From: Fulvivirga lutimaris | GTDB taxonomy: Bacteria > Bacteroidota > Bacteroidia > Cytophagales > Cyclobacteriaceae | Direction: 5' to 3' | Length of the DNA: 64,000 nt | NCBI RefSeq assembly: GCF_009711525.1 | Contig: NZ_SMLV01000433.1 | Span: forward strand, 1-64,000 | Shown: one piece after another, positions 1 through 9,259 of the stretch | Numbering within the stretch: position 1 is the first letter of the stretch | Layout: the number at the start of each line of letters is the position of its first letter | Translations under genes and position numbers: made by a program | The notes under the pieces: generated by a model | Told to the model about the DNA's origin: nothing | Databases searched by the model: none | Seen by the model: only the letters and a program-made list of their open reading frames with translations

Positions 1-3000
1 TTTTTGCCCCGTCTCGAATAGAACGAAGTTTAAGACGATAAACGTATATTCCTGCATCTAATTTTTGCCCAAACAAATTTTCACCATTCCACTCAAACAA
101 ATCAACTATTGACGGGCTATTTTCTATATTAAAATCAGCAGAAAACACGGTGCCACTAATTGGTGAGATAATATCTAAAGTCACAGCAACGTTTTCACCA
201 GATCTATTATGTTCGAACCTAAAAGTTGTCGAGTTATTAAATGGGTTAGGGTAATTATCTAGATCATAAATCACCACTAAGTTTGGGTCTGCTACAGTAA
301 AATTAATCTCAGCCTCTGAGGAGTTATTAAAGGTGTCCCAGGCTTTCAACGTTATTTTATGAGGTCCTTTTTCTAGTTCCGAAAGAGGGAATTGCAATGT
401 GCCTCTTTGGAAGGAATTGATATCTGCTTTATAGTAATCATTAAGAATGAATTCTTCTGAATCATCTAAGGTTGCCGTAAAGCTATTTCCATTACCGAAT
501 GACGAAATATTTATACCGCTTTTATCTGACAGCTTGGCAAAAAGAAAAGTGTTATGACTCACCTGATTTAGATTGCTATTTAGCGAATCGCCCATGAATA
601 GTTTAATCTCAGGACCAATGGTGTCATTGTTAGTAACTTGGTTTTCTGAGCTGCCAATTTTCAAGCTTATATCGGATCCGTTAGCATCATCCTGACCATT
701 ATAATCAAATGCATATAGGTTTATTTTACCCATCCCAACTTCATATGAAATACTTTTTGGAACAAAAAAACTAAGGTCAAACTGCCCATTACTAACTGTA
801 GATGTTCCTCTAAATATTGCATTTTCATTAGACATATAGGTGAAGGGAGAATTTTCATTTCCTAAGGTGGTTTTCTTTACCTGCTTATCGTAAATAACAA
901 AGGAAACCTCACCATTAAACTGGCCATCAAGTTGATTGCTGGATGATCTGATTTCGCCAGACATTTTGACTCTACTTAATGCTTTTAAAGTATCTTGTTT
1001 TGAAGTGTTGTCATTGATGGCAGTAATAACAATGTTCTTATTTGGGTATGATAATCGAAGCGTAGGGTCTCCAAGCAAAGAAAAGTTTCGGTTGCCCACT
1101 TTATTGAAGTCCGTTGCCAGATTTGTACTAGCGTTTTTTGTCAATCTAAATATATCCCCAAGTCTCAGATATTCGCCATTTTCTTTGCTATAAACCACTT
1201 CATAAAATGCCTTATTTAATGCAAAGTTAGAGCTTGAACTAACAGGCCTACAAGTACTTACTATTGCAATTCCTCCGCCTTTAGCACTGGTCACAACAAG
1301 CTCTCCCCCCGATATCCGTCTAGGATCATCGTGTCTTCCAAATTCGCAAGTGGCAGTAACAAAAAGAGGGAGTCTGTTTATGTTATCCCACTTTTCAATC
1401 TGAACTACATCGAGCACTTGCTCCTGCATCCATCCATTTTCACCACCGTGGCCAGTGAAGTTTACTATTAGAGCACCTTTTTCTACAGTATCATCCAACG
1501 CTTTACTGGCGGCAGGAGCACTTTCCCCACTTGCTTTGGCAACTTGAGGGAAGTCGTCTAAATAAAATTTATTAGAGTTAAAAGCTGAAAATGTAGTGTC
1601 AATAAAGACTGAAAGCTCATCAGCTTGTCTTTGATGCAAATTAAAATCTCCATCATCAGCGACCAGAACAACATCATTTCTCCAATCGCCAATTGTAGCT
1701 GTATTCGAACTGTAGTTAATGATTTTGTCCACAACTCCTGTGGCGATGGCTGTAGTAGTAACTGGTAATCTACCTATGCCAATATCCATTGTATGATTAC
1801 CACCATTCTCTTCGAGCCACGCACCTTCGTCATCTTCCATAAAACCGTAGTAGTCATCAGAAATATATGAATCTAAAGGATGCAGGGAGTTTCTAGATTC
1901 GTATACAGGGACATAGTTTGTGTTGTTATTAATTGCATTTTTATAATCATATGACCCTCTGCCAAAAAGCAAAAGATATTTTATGCTGCCATTGTCATAA
2001 AGGTATTTGGCATAATTTCTAATGGCTGTCGGGTCTTGCCTTCCACTTGAAAATTCATTGTAAATATGATTAAGCTGGACAACTTTGCTATTGATCCCAT
2101 CATTCTGCATTCGAAAATTTGCTAATCTCACCGCTTCATTGTAGAAATTGTTATGTGCTACTATGATGAATTCAGTATCAGTATATGCCTTTATATTTTG
2201 ATTATCCATGGAGGTGATGTTCGATGGCACCAAATTACTTTCTGTTTTATTTAGCACAACAAACTCCTTTAAGCTACTAGTTTCAACTCCAAATTTTATG
2301 GTTGAACCTTCAAGCGAATAGTTCTGGTTGGTCGGGGATAGATGATTTGAAATATCCCAAACCAAAATATTATTATTAGCATTTGATATGTTGAATGTGC
2401 TATTGACATTAGCCATACTTTCTAACGATCGGAATGAAAATGCACCATTATTATAATTTAATGGCCTGTTAACCTCAATTAGAAGATTATTTAAAAAACC
2501 CACTGATTGCCCACTAGCAGCTTTTTTATAGGTCAACCCAACCTTGATATTTCCATCTGCAGCTAACTCTGAACCTGATGTAAAAGCGGCAGTTGACTCT
2601 TTACCCTTTATGCTATAGCGATATACTTTTTGATTGAAATCTGGAACTGTTTCAATCGGAGTGTTGCCAAGCACAGTGCCGTTTAGAGTAATATCAAAAC
2701 TGGAAGGCTGAAACGACTGGGCCATTAAGTTGGCGGTTACTTTTATTGAAGAATTGGTGGCCAGTGTTCCAAAATTAAAATCATAATCAATATTGGTTGT
2801 AAGATCAAATCTATCAGAATACCATTCTCTTCCTGAGGCAAGCAGATTGTATTTTTCAATTTCATGGTACTTGAAATCATCATATGAATTGATAGCTGGA
2901 AAGTCATTACCTAGGTTTTCCTGACTTTGTATTCTTAAGCCGTTGGCACCTGATGAAGTGATGTAGTAATAATTTTCGTCTGCATAAGGATTATGGCTAT

Positions 3001-3376
3001 AGGTTAATTCCGAGCCATTGTAAGTGTAACTATCACCATCATCTGCATAAAAAAGAATATAGTCACCCGGGTCGAATTTTCCATCTGGCTCGCCTTCTAC
3101 CCAAATAGCCAATTGCTGCGGGTCATTGAACCTGGTGTCAGCCAAAGATTGAGCGAGAGCCCCACCTGTAAGTCCATAAATCTTGAGCGTACGCGGATCG
3201 ATATTGTCAACATTTAAACCTGCACTCTTCAAATAATCATATGTGAGTTTATATACTCCACGCTCATCTATTCTCATTTTAAACCATTGTCCACTATCAA
3301 ATACTGAAGATTGTGACAACAGATTAGCTGCGGAAGATGATAAAATGATTAAAACCAGAAGTAGACGTCTTGGCAT
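1..3376 (-). CDS. porU: Type IX secretion system sortase PorU (C25 gingipain-like peptidase), 3' end cut by window edge
   Basis: I read this frame directly: it opens at an ATG (3376-3374) and stays open to the window edge, giving about 1125 residues. It begins with a signal peptide (MPRRLLLVLIILSSSAA). The peptidase C25 domain shows the two catalytic landmarks: His643 in NFTGHGGENGW and Cys677 in VTATCEFGRHDDP. The last residues before the edge contain YPNPFNNST, typical of a T9SS/FlgD-like C-terminal domain, so only a few residues are missing. In the family, PorU is the outer-membrane-associated sortase that removes C-terminal sorting signals from T9SS cargo and attaches them to the cell surface. 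Two cargo candidates lie in this window (11525-13711 and 44364-49499). porV often follows porU, which would place it just left of the window. A gingipain-type secreted protease is the alternative, but the long N-terminal region fits PorU better. Confidence 0.88.
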   Translation of the reverse strand, partial: MPRRLLLVLIILSSSAANLLSQSSVFDSGQWFKMRIDERGVYKLTYDYLKSAGLNVDNIDPRTLKIYGLTGGALAQSLADTRFNDPQQLAIWVEGEPDGKFDPGDYILFYADDGDSYTYNGSELTYSHNPYADENYYYITSSGANGLRIQSQENLGNDFPAINSYDDFKYHEIEKYNLLASGREWYSDRFDLTTNIDYDFNFGTLATNSSIKVTANLMAQSFQPSSFDITLNGTVLGNTPIETVPDFNQKVYRYSIKGKESTAAFTSGSELAADGNIKVGLTYKKAASGQSVGFLNNLLIEVNRPLNYNNGAFSFRSLESMANVNSTFNISNANNNILVWDISNHLSPTNQNYSLEGSTIKFGVETSSLKEFVVLNKTESNLVPSNITSMDNQNIKAYTDTEFIIVAHNNFYNEAVRLANFRMQNDGINSKVVQLNHIYNEFSSGRQDPTAIRNYAKYLYDNGSIKYLLLFGRGSYDYKNAINNNTNYVPVYESRNSLHPLDSYISDDYYGFMEDDEGAWLEENGGNHTMDIGIGRLPVTTTAIATGVVDKIINYSSNTATIGDWRNDVVLVADDGDFNLHQRQADELSVFIDTTFSAFNSNKFYLDDFPQVAKASGESAPAASKALDDTVEKGALIVNFTGHGGENGWMQEQVLDVVQIEKWDNINRLPLFVTATCEFGRHDDPRRISGGELVVTSAKGGGIAIVSTCRPVSSSSNFALNKAFYEVVYSKENGEYLRLGDIFRLTKNASTNLATDFNKVGNRNFSLLGDPTLRLSYPNKNIVITAINDNTSKQDTLKALSRVKMSGEIRSSSNQLDGQFNGEVSFVIYDKQVKKTTLGNENSPFTYMSNENAIFRGTSTVSNGQFDLSFFVPKSISYEVGMGKINLYAFDYNGQDDANGSDISLKIGSSENQVTNNDTIGPEIKLFMGDSLNSNLNQVSHNTFLFAKLSDKSGINISSFGNGNSFTATLDDSEEFILNDYYKADINSFQRGTLQFPLSELEKGPHKITLKAWDTFNNSSEAEINFTVADPNLVVIYDLDNYPNPFNNSTTFRFEHNRSGENVAVTLDIISPISGTVFSADFNIENSPSIVDLFEWNGENLFGQKLDAGIYVYRLKLRSIRDGAK

Positions 3377-3454
3377 GAAGTATTATTTCACTTGTAATAG
3401 CTAAGAAACAACATAATAGGATGAAACGTTTCTACAAGCACTTTATTATGACTT

Positions 3455-4129
3455 TTACGATGAAGTAACCTTAATAACAAAGGATAACAGAATATATCCC
3501 AAAATAATAAGTGGTAAGGCTAAAAACTGAAGAAAAACAATGGAAGTTAATGATAATAAGAGGAAAGCGAACCTCACTTCGTTTCCTTTCCATGCATAAT
3601 TTTTAAACTTCAGAGCAAATAATTCCAGAGGAGCAACCAGTAATAAAGAGAATATTACTGCTACTCCAACCAAAAAGTATAATTGATTAAATGCTGGAAA
3701 TCGCTCAAAAACAAAAATCAGGGAAGAAAGAAAAAGCGCGTTAGCCGGAGTGGGAAGCCCAATAAACACCGACTGTTGCTTATCATCTACATTAAATTTG
3801 GCTAAGCGCAATGCCGAAAACACCGCAATAAGTAGTGCAATATACTTGATGGGTCCAGTTTCATGTTGCTCAATCAATTGGAGAATAAGTATAGCAGGTA
3901 GTACCCCAAAAGTGACCATGTCAGCCAAACTGTCTAATTCTTTACCTATTGGGGATGATACTTTTAACAACCGAGCAGCAAAACCATCCAGAAAATCAAA
4001 AAGCATGGCAATCCATATTAGATAGACGGCAAATTTAAGATCACCTTGAAAACAATAGATGATACCTAGACAACCGCACACCAAGTTGCTTGAGGTTAAA
4101 AGGTTTGGGATGTGTTTTTTTATGCTCAA
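3455..4129 (-). CDS. pssA: CDP-diacylglycerol--serine O-phosphatidyltransferase
   Basis: A 224-residue polytopic membrane protein of the CDP-alcohol phosphatidyltransferase family. It transfers phosphatidyl from CDP-diacylglycerol to serine, the first step of phosphatidylethanolamine synthesis. The full family signature is visible as D48-G49, A52-R53, G62, D66 and D70 (DGFAAR ... GKELDSLAD), which binds metal and CDP. Hydrophobic segments cover most of the rest. The start is TTG at 4129-4127. It overlaps the stop codon of the upstream hydrolase as TTGA, which suggests translational coupling. The length matches the short Bacteroidota and Gram-positive-type PssA rather than the long E. coli enzyme. 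Phosphatidylinositol or phosphatidylglycerol synthase are alternatives within the superfamily, but overall similarity favours PssA. Confidence 0.9.
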   Translation of the reverse strand: MSIKKHIPNLLTSSNLVCGCLGIIYCFQGDLKFAVYLIWIAMLFDFLDGFAARLLKVSSPIGKELDSLADMVTFGVLPAILILQLIEQHETGPIKYIALLIAVFSALRLAKFNVDDKQQSVFIGLPTPANALFLSSLIFVFERFPAFNQLYFLVGVAVIFSLLLVAPLELFALKFKNYAWKGNEVRFAFLLLSLTSIVFLQFLALPLIILGYILLSFVIKVTSS

Positions 4130-4773
4130 CTGTTAACTCCGCAAAATGGATTATGCATTTTCTCTTCTCCTATTGTAGTACTATCACCATGCCCACAGTA
4201 AACCACAGTATCATCATCTAATAAAAACATTTTAGTTTTAATACTGTGAATTAATGTATCAAAGTCTCCTCCAGGAAGGTCTGTACGACCAATACTGCCC
4301 TGAAAAAGAACATCTCCTCCTATGCAGATTTTTTCTGCTTTATTGTAAAATGCTATATGTCCAGGAGCATGGCCTGGCACAAACATGATTTCAAGCTCGC
4401 TAGTGCCAAACTTTATTTTGTCTGACTCTTTTAAGAATTTATCAGCTGTGGATTCCTGAAAGTGCTGGAAACCATAGCTGGGTGCGTAGGCCTTTACCGC
4501 CAATAATGTAGCAGCGTCAAATTTATGAATCTCAAGATCAACACCAAAAGTAGTTTTAGCCCACTGGTTGCCAAAAACATGGTCAATATGGCAATGGGTA
4601 TTTAGTAATCTCACCACTTTAAGACTGTTTTCATCAATGAAAGCTTTTAAGCTATCTTGCTCAAACTTTTCATAACAGCCAGGGTCAATGATAATACACT
4701 CTTTGGTTTCGTCAAAAAGCACATAGGTATTCTCTAAAAATGGATTGAAAACAAAAGACTTAACTTGAATCAT
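4126..4773 (-). CDS. MBL-fold metallo-hydrolase (glyoxalase II-like)
   Basis: A 215-residue metallo-beta-lactamase-fold hydrolase. The metal-binding motif H60-C-H-I-D64-H65 (THCHIDH) is intact. Further ligands are expected in VPGHAPGHIAFY, GGDVLFQGSIGRTD and YCGHGDSTT. This arrangement is that of the hydroxyacylglutathione hydrolase-like (glyoxalase II-like) subfamily, which hydrolyses thioesters. The true substrate cannot be read from the sequence. Bacillithiol, suggested by bshC at 52429, is a possible thiol partner instead of glutathione; this is inference. It is the first gene of a minus-strand pair with pssA and overlaps it by four bases. It is divergent from the FAD oxidoreductase at 4839 across a 65-base gap. 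Confidence 0.85.
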   Translation of the reverse strand: MIQVKSFVFNPFLENTYVLFDETKECIIIDPGCYEKFEQDSLKAFIDENSLKVVRLLNTHCHIDHVFGNQWAKTTFGVDLEIHKFDAATLLAVKAYAPSYGFQHFQESTADKFLKESDKIKFGTSELEIMFVPGHAPGHIAFYNKAEKICIGGDVLFQGSIGRTDLPGGDFDTLIHSIKTKMFLLDDDTVVYCGHGDSTTIGEEKMHNPFCGVNS

Positions 4774-4838
4774 TTTTTTAATGGTACGCTTTCCACAATT
4801 TTAGGAAAATTAAGTAAGACTATTCTTAAATACCCAAT

Positions 4839-5936
4839 TTGAAAGAGAAGGTTGATTATATTATTGTCGGAGGTGGCATAGCGGGGTGCACATTAGCTTA
4901 TCACCTAATAGAGGCGAATCAGTCTGTGATTATGTATGACAAGTTAAATACCCAGTCAGCATCTCGAGTGGCAGCAGGCTTGTATAATCCTATTACTGGC
5001 CGTAAAATGGTAAAAACCTGGAAGGCTGATCTTTTATTTCCTTATCTCAATGAATTTTATAGAGAAGTTGAACGTAGGACAAACCAGAAGTTTTTGGTTG
5101 AAAAGGAAATATATAGGCCATTTCATTCTGTTGAAGAGCAAAACGAATGGATGTCAAGATCTGGTGATGAAAATTTCATTCCTTATATAAACACTATTCA
5201 TCAGAAATCTCTGAACGAAAATTACTGCGATCAATATGGTGGAATATCATTAGCCAATGCTGGTTATTTAAATGTTGGTTTGTACCTGAGTTCGGTCAGA
5301 AATTACTTAAAAGAGAATGGAGTTAATATTGTTGAAGAAAACTTCGAGGTTCAAAAGTTGAAGGCTTATGAACCATTAGTTGAATATAACAATATTGAAG
5401 CGAGCAGATTAATATTCTGTGATGGCGCTATGAGTCTTAGCAATAAGTTCTTCTCATGGCTACCGTACAAACTGGTGAAGGGAGAACTTCTGGAGATTGA
5501 ATCGGACCTATCAGAAAACAATAGGATTATAAATCGGGGGGTTTTTGTAATACCAAAATCTAAAAATCGTTTTAGAGTGGGTGCTACCTATGAGAATTAT
5601 GATTTGACATTAACCCCAACCGACAAAGGCAAAAGTGAGATTGAGGCTAAACTAAAGGAACTGATAAACGTTGATTATAAGGTTGTAGATCATTTTGTGG
5701 GCATCAGGCCAGCAACAAAAGATAGAAAACCATTTGTTGGAATGCATCCAAATTTCAACAAAGTAGGTATCTTTAATGGTCTTGGTGCTAAGGGAGTATC
5801 TCAGGCACCTTACTTTGCGAATCAATTTGCACGATTTTTGGTTAATCAATCAGAACTTGACCAAGAGATTGACATTAAGCGTTACTACTCTTTATATGAT
5901 GGTGAAACTGCTACATTTGATTTAAATGAGGAATAA
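4839..5936 (+). CDS. FAD-dependent oxidoreductase (DAO family)
   Basis: A 365-residue flavoprotein of the D-amino-acid oxidase/glycine oxidase superfamily. The N-terminal FAD-binding motif GGGIAG (residues 11-16) lies in a typical beta-alpha-beta start. The segment AAGLYNPITGR follows, and a C-terminal GxGAKG-type FAD contact is present (NGLGAKGVSQAPY). Such enzymes oxidise C-N bonds of amino acids or modified nucleosides; the substrate is unknown here. The AAGLYNP region resembles the region after the Rossmann motif in the oxidase half of MnmC, and a stand-alone MnmC methyltransferase half is encoded at 60690, but this link is only a hypothesis. The start is TTG at 4839, chosen because the FAD fold begins immediately. 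The stop overlaps the next gene by 11 bases, so the two are probably co-transcribed. Confidence 0.8.
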   Translation: MKEKVDYIIVGGGIAGCTLAYHLIEANQSVIMYDKLNTQSASRVAAGLYNPITGRKMVKTWKADLLFPYLNEFYREVERRTNQKFLVEKEIYRPFHSVEEQNEWMSRSGDENFIPYINTIHQKSLNENYCDQYGGISLANAGYLNVGLYLSSVRNYLKENGVNIVEENFEVQKLKAYEPLVEYNNIEASRLIFCDGAMSLSNKFFSWLPYKLVKGELLEIESDLSENNRIINRGVFVIPKSKNRFRVGATYENYDLTLTPTDKGKSEIEAKLKELINVDYKVVDHFVGIRPATKDRKPFVGMHPNFNKVGIFNGLGAKGVSQAPYFANQFARFLVNQSELDQEIDIKRYYSLYDGETATFDLNEE

Positions 5937-8900
5937 ACTTACTTATATAGTCGCAGGACTTATACTTATATCACTTGCTGCTTCGGCTCAACAGGCGAAT
6001 GAGAAATTTGGTAGAAACAGGCTACAATTTGAGTCGTTTGACTGGAGCTATCTCAGTTCTGATAATTTTGATGTTTACTATTACAGAGGAAGTGCAAAGA
6101 TAGCGCGTGAAATAAGTGAATACCTCGAACAGGAATTTGACAGAATTACTGATGTTATAGGTTACCCACCATACTCAAAAACTAAACTTTTCCTTTACAA
6201 TTCTATTTCTGACATGCAGCAAAGCAATGTTGGTATTGGTGAAGGAACCTTCACTCCTGGTGGAGAAACTCAATTTGTTAAGCCCTATATTGAAGTTGCC
6301 AATCCTGGAAGTATTTCTGAGCTTAAAAAGGAACTATTAACCAAAGTATCTGCGCTTATGGTTAATGAAATGATGTTTGGAGGTAGCTTGAAGGACATGT
6401 TTCAAAGTGCGGTGCTTTTGAATTTGCCTGAATGGTTTATTGCAGGTGCAGCACTTTATGTGGCAGAAGGGTGGAGCATAGAAATGGATGATTATGCCAG
6501 AGAACTTGTAAATACACGAACTGCAAGAAAGTTTAGCAGATTGACAGGTGAAGAAGCCGCATTGGCAGGACAGTCTCTGTGGAATTTCATTGCTCATAAA
6601 TATGGAAGGAGCAATATTTCAAATGTTCTGAACTACACCAGAATAATAAGAAATGAGGAAAAAAGTTTAGCGATTACACTTGGTGTGTCTTTTGATCAAT
6701 TGATGCTTGAGTGGCAAAACTTTTATATAGATAATGACCGCCAGGTTAAACAGAATTATGAAAATCCGTTGATTGACCTTTCTATTACTGGTTCCAAGAA
6801 TAGACGTGATCTTGTTTATCAAAACATCAAAATAAGTCATGATGCCACAAGAGTGGCTTTTACTGTGAATGATAATGGCAGATATCATGTAAAAATTAAG
6901 GATCTCAATACACACAAGGAGATCAATGTCATATCTGGAGGATATAAAGTTATCGGTCAGCAAATAGATTATGAAATGCCAATTGTTGATTGGGCTGATG
7001 ATAATACATTGGGTATTATTTATACTAAATATGGCAAGGTGCATTTTGTCCTTTATGATGTTACCACAGACAGCAAATTACCAAGAGTATTACAGAGACT
7101 TGAGCAGGTGAAGAGCATGGAATTTTCTGAAAACGGAAGACTTTGTATAGTAAGTGCTGTAGTTGAAGGAAGAAATGACTTATACCTTCTTAGTACCAGA
7201 AGAGATAGAACTAAAAGATTAACCAATGACATATTTGATGATTTGAGCCCATCATTTGTTCCAAATTCAAATACTATAGTATTTGCTTCAAACAGAGTGT
7301 CGGATACTTTGGATGTTAAAGAAAGAAATATTGAAGAAGTAGGGAATAACTACAATCTGTTTTTCTTCGATTTAGATACTACAAAAAATGTGCTTCATAG
7401 GGTGACTAATACCATCAGCAAGGACACTAAACCTATGGCCCTTAGTACCAACAAAATATTTTATTTGAGTGATCAGAAGGGGATCAGAAATTTATTCAGT
7501 TTCGATGTATCAACAGGCATATATTCTCAGGTTACTAATTACTCTACAAGCCTCAAGAACTATGACATTAATTTTTCTAATGGTTCATTAGCTATAGTAA
7601 CCGCTGATAAAGGAGCTGATTTCATTTATCTCGATCCAAACTTCAATTACAACCAGCAAATATTTACGCCACAAACGCTTAGGCAACAGGTTATTCAGGC
7701 CAAGGAGTATAATGCCAGAAAGCAAGCTAAGAAAACTGAAGGTCTGACCATTGAGCAGATTGTAGAGCAAAGACTGGCCAACAGAAAGAAAGAACAGGAA
7801 TTAGAGAAAGCCAAAGTGGATTCAGTTGAATCGATATCTTCACTTCCGTTGGACTCTGGCCTAATTGACATACAGAATTATTCGTTTGAGGAGCCAACGG
7901 TTGAAGTTGACACTATTGAAACTGAAGAAGTACTTGATACCGATAACTATGTTTTTGAAGAAGACTTATTGAGAGAAGATAAGCAGGACTCTTTTTTAGC
8001 ACAATACAGACAAACCAGAACAGATAAAAAGATAAGTGGCCCATTTCCATATCAGAGCCGTTTCAGTGCAGACCAGTTACTAACTTCTTTTGTTATTGAT
8101 CCATTACGAGGATTCGGGATATTGCTCGAAGTTGAGATGAATGACATGTTGGAGAATCACAAGTTTACAGGAGGAATTATGGCCAATACTGACTTCAAGA
8201 GTGGTGATATTTGGACTCAATATCAATACCTCAAAAACTTCTTAGATTATAATATTCGCTTTGACAGAAATGTGATCTATTGGGAAAATGATGTTGACCT
8301 TCAGGAGTACACAAAAAACACTTTAGAGGTAGGAGCTTCTTTACCAATAAATACTAAAACAAGGTTCAGTATTAAGCCTTTTGTAACCATCACACAGTTT
8401 GAAAATCTTCTTCCTCAGGGCTCAGGCAATCCACCTAGATTTTTGGCTTCAGAAAGTGATCAATATTTAGGAGCTACTGCTGAATTTGTATTTGACAACT
8501 CCATAATCAACGGAATGAATTTGATAGAAGGCAGTAGGGCAAAGATTTCCTTAAGGCATTATGAGGGGGTGTCTGATAAGGAAAAGAGTTTTAGCAATTT
8601 CAAGGTGGACATAAGACATTATCAAAAGATTCATAGAGAGATTGTTTTTGCAGTAAAAGGCTTCTATGGCTCATTCTTTGGCAATAGCCCTAAACAATAT
8701 CTACTAGGTGGAATGGACAACTGGATATTACGTCAAGTAAATACAGATGGAGATAGAAATCCGCTGCAAGACAATCGTGAGCGAACTAATTCAGACCTGT
8801 TGTTTGTAGAATATGCGACTAATCTGAGAGGTTTTGACTATGCAGAATTATTCGGCAACAATGTATTGCTGCTCAATACGGAGCTAAGAATTCCTTTGAT

Positions 8901-9219
8901 TAGGTACCTGAACGGTGGTGGACCGATTACCTCAAATTTCTTCAGAAACTTCCAGATGACTGGTTTCTTTGATATCGGTTCTGCCTGGTCAGGAAAATCA
9001 CCTTTCAATGAGGAGAATCGCATTAGTAACGAAACTATTCGAGAAGGTGCTTTTACAATTGACCTGAAAAATTATCGAAATCCATGGTTGTACAGCTATG
9101 GCTTTGGGTTTAGAACAATGCTTCTTGGCTATTATGCCAAATTGGATATTGCTTGGCCGGTTGAAGACTATACTGTTCAGGATACTCGCTACCAGGTAAC
9201 ATTAGGATACGATTTTTAA
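5926..9219 (+). CDS. Exported peptidase-MA-like / TolB-type propeller / outer-membrane barrel protein
   Basis: A 1097-residue exported protein with a signal peptide ending around ASAQQ. Residues about 35-280 resemble the peptidase-MA-like family, including the conserved LPEWFIAGAALYVAEGW. The expected HExxH zinc site is absent: the corresponding stretch reads VNEMMFGG. This domain is therefore probably non-catalytic. Residues about 290-560 carry WD40-like/TolB-type (PD40) propeller repeats such as FSENGRLCIVSA and FVPNSNTIVFASNR. A charged, Glu-rich linker (about 590-700) leads into a C-terminal region of amphipathic strands. It ends in Phe (TLGYDF), as outer-membrane beta-barrels usually do. 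The start overlaps the upstream flavoprotein gene. It is often named translocation protein TolB-like in databases, but a fusion to a barrel suggests an outer-membrane surface or assembly role. The function is unknown. Confidence 0.75.
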   Translation: MRNKLTYIVAGLILISLAASAQQANEKFGRNRLQFESFDWSYLSSDNFDVYYYRGSAKIAREISEYLEQEFDRITDVIGYPPYSKTKLFLYNSISDMQQSNVGIGEGTFTPGGETQFVKPYIEVANPGSISELKKELLTKVSALMVNEMMFGGSLKDMFQSAVLLNLPEWFIAGAALYVAEGWSIEMDDYARELVNTRTARKFSRLTGEEAALAGQSLWNFIAHKYGRSNISNVLNYTRIIRNEEKSLAITLGVSFDQLMLEWQNFYIDNDRQVKQNYENPLIDLSITGSKNRRDLVYQNIKISHDATRVAFTVNDNGRYHVKIKDLNTHKEINVISGGYKVIGQQIDYEMPIVDWADDNTLGIIYTKYGKVHFVLYDVTTDSKLPRVLQRLEQVKSMEFSENGRLCIVSAVVEGRNDLYLLSTRRDRTKRLTNDIFDDLSPSFVPNSNTIVFASNRVSDTLDVKERNIEEVGNNYNLFFFDLDTTKNVLHRVTNTISKDTKPMALSTNKIFYLSDQKGIRNLFSFDVSTGIYSQVTNYSTSLKNYDINFSNGSLAIVTADKGADFIYLDPNFNYNQQIFTPQTLRQQVIQAKEYNARKQAKKTEGLTIEQIVEQRLANRKKEQELEKAKVDSVESISSLPLDSGLIDIQNYSFEEPTVEVDTIETEEVLDTDNYVFEEDLLREDKQDSFLAQYRQTRTDKKISGPFPYQSRFSADQLLTSFVIDPLRGFGILLEVEMNDMLENHKFTGGIMANTDFKSGDIWTQYQYLKNFLDYNIRFDRNVIYWENDVDLQEYTKNTLEVGASLPINTKTRFSIKPFVTITQFENLLPQGSGNPPRFLASESDQYLGATAEFVFDNSIINGMNLIEGSRAKISLRHYEGVSDKEKSFSNFKVDIRHYQKIHREIVFAVKGFYGSFFGNSPKQYLLGGMDNWILRQVNTDGDRNPLQDNRERTNSDLLFVEYATNLRGFDYAELFGNNVLLLNTELRIPLIRYLNGGGPITSNFFRNFQMTGFFDIGSAWSGKSPFNEENRISNETIREGAFTIDLKNYRNPWLYSYGFGFRTMLLGYYAKLDIAWPVEDYTVQDTRYQVTLGYDF

Positions 9220-9259
9220 CTCCAGTATTTTAGCGGCTTAATTTTTTATAGTTTTTGTT

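Noticed and set aside
936-1193. Open plus-strand frame of 85 codons opposite porU
   Set aside because: It lies entirely antisense to a gene with clear peptidase motifs and shows no domain-like sequence. It is a shadow frame.
3423-3432. Perfect palindrome GAAACGTTTC between pssA and porU
   Set aside because: Ten bases with no loop cannot form a good hairpin, and no paired copy or regulator is nearby. It is likely chance.
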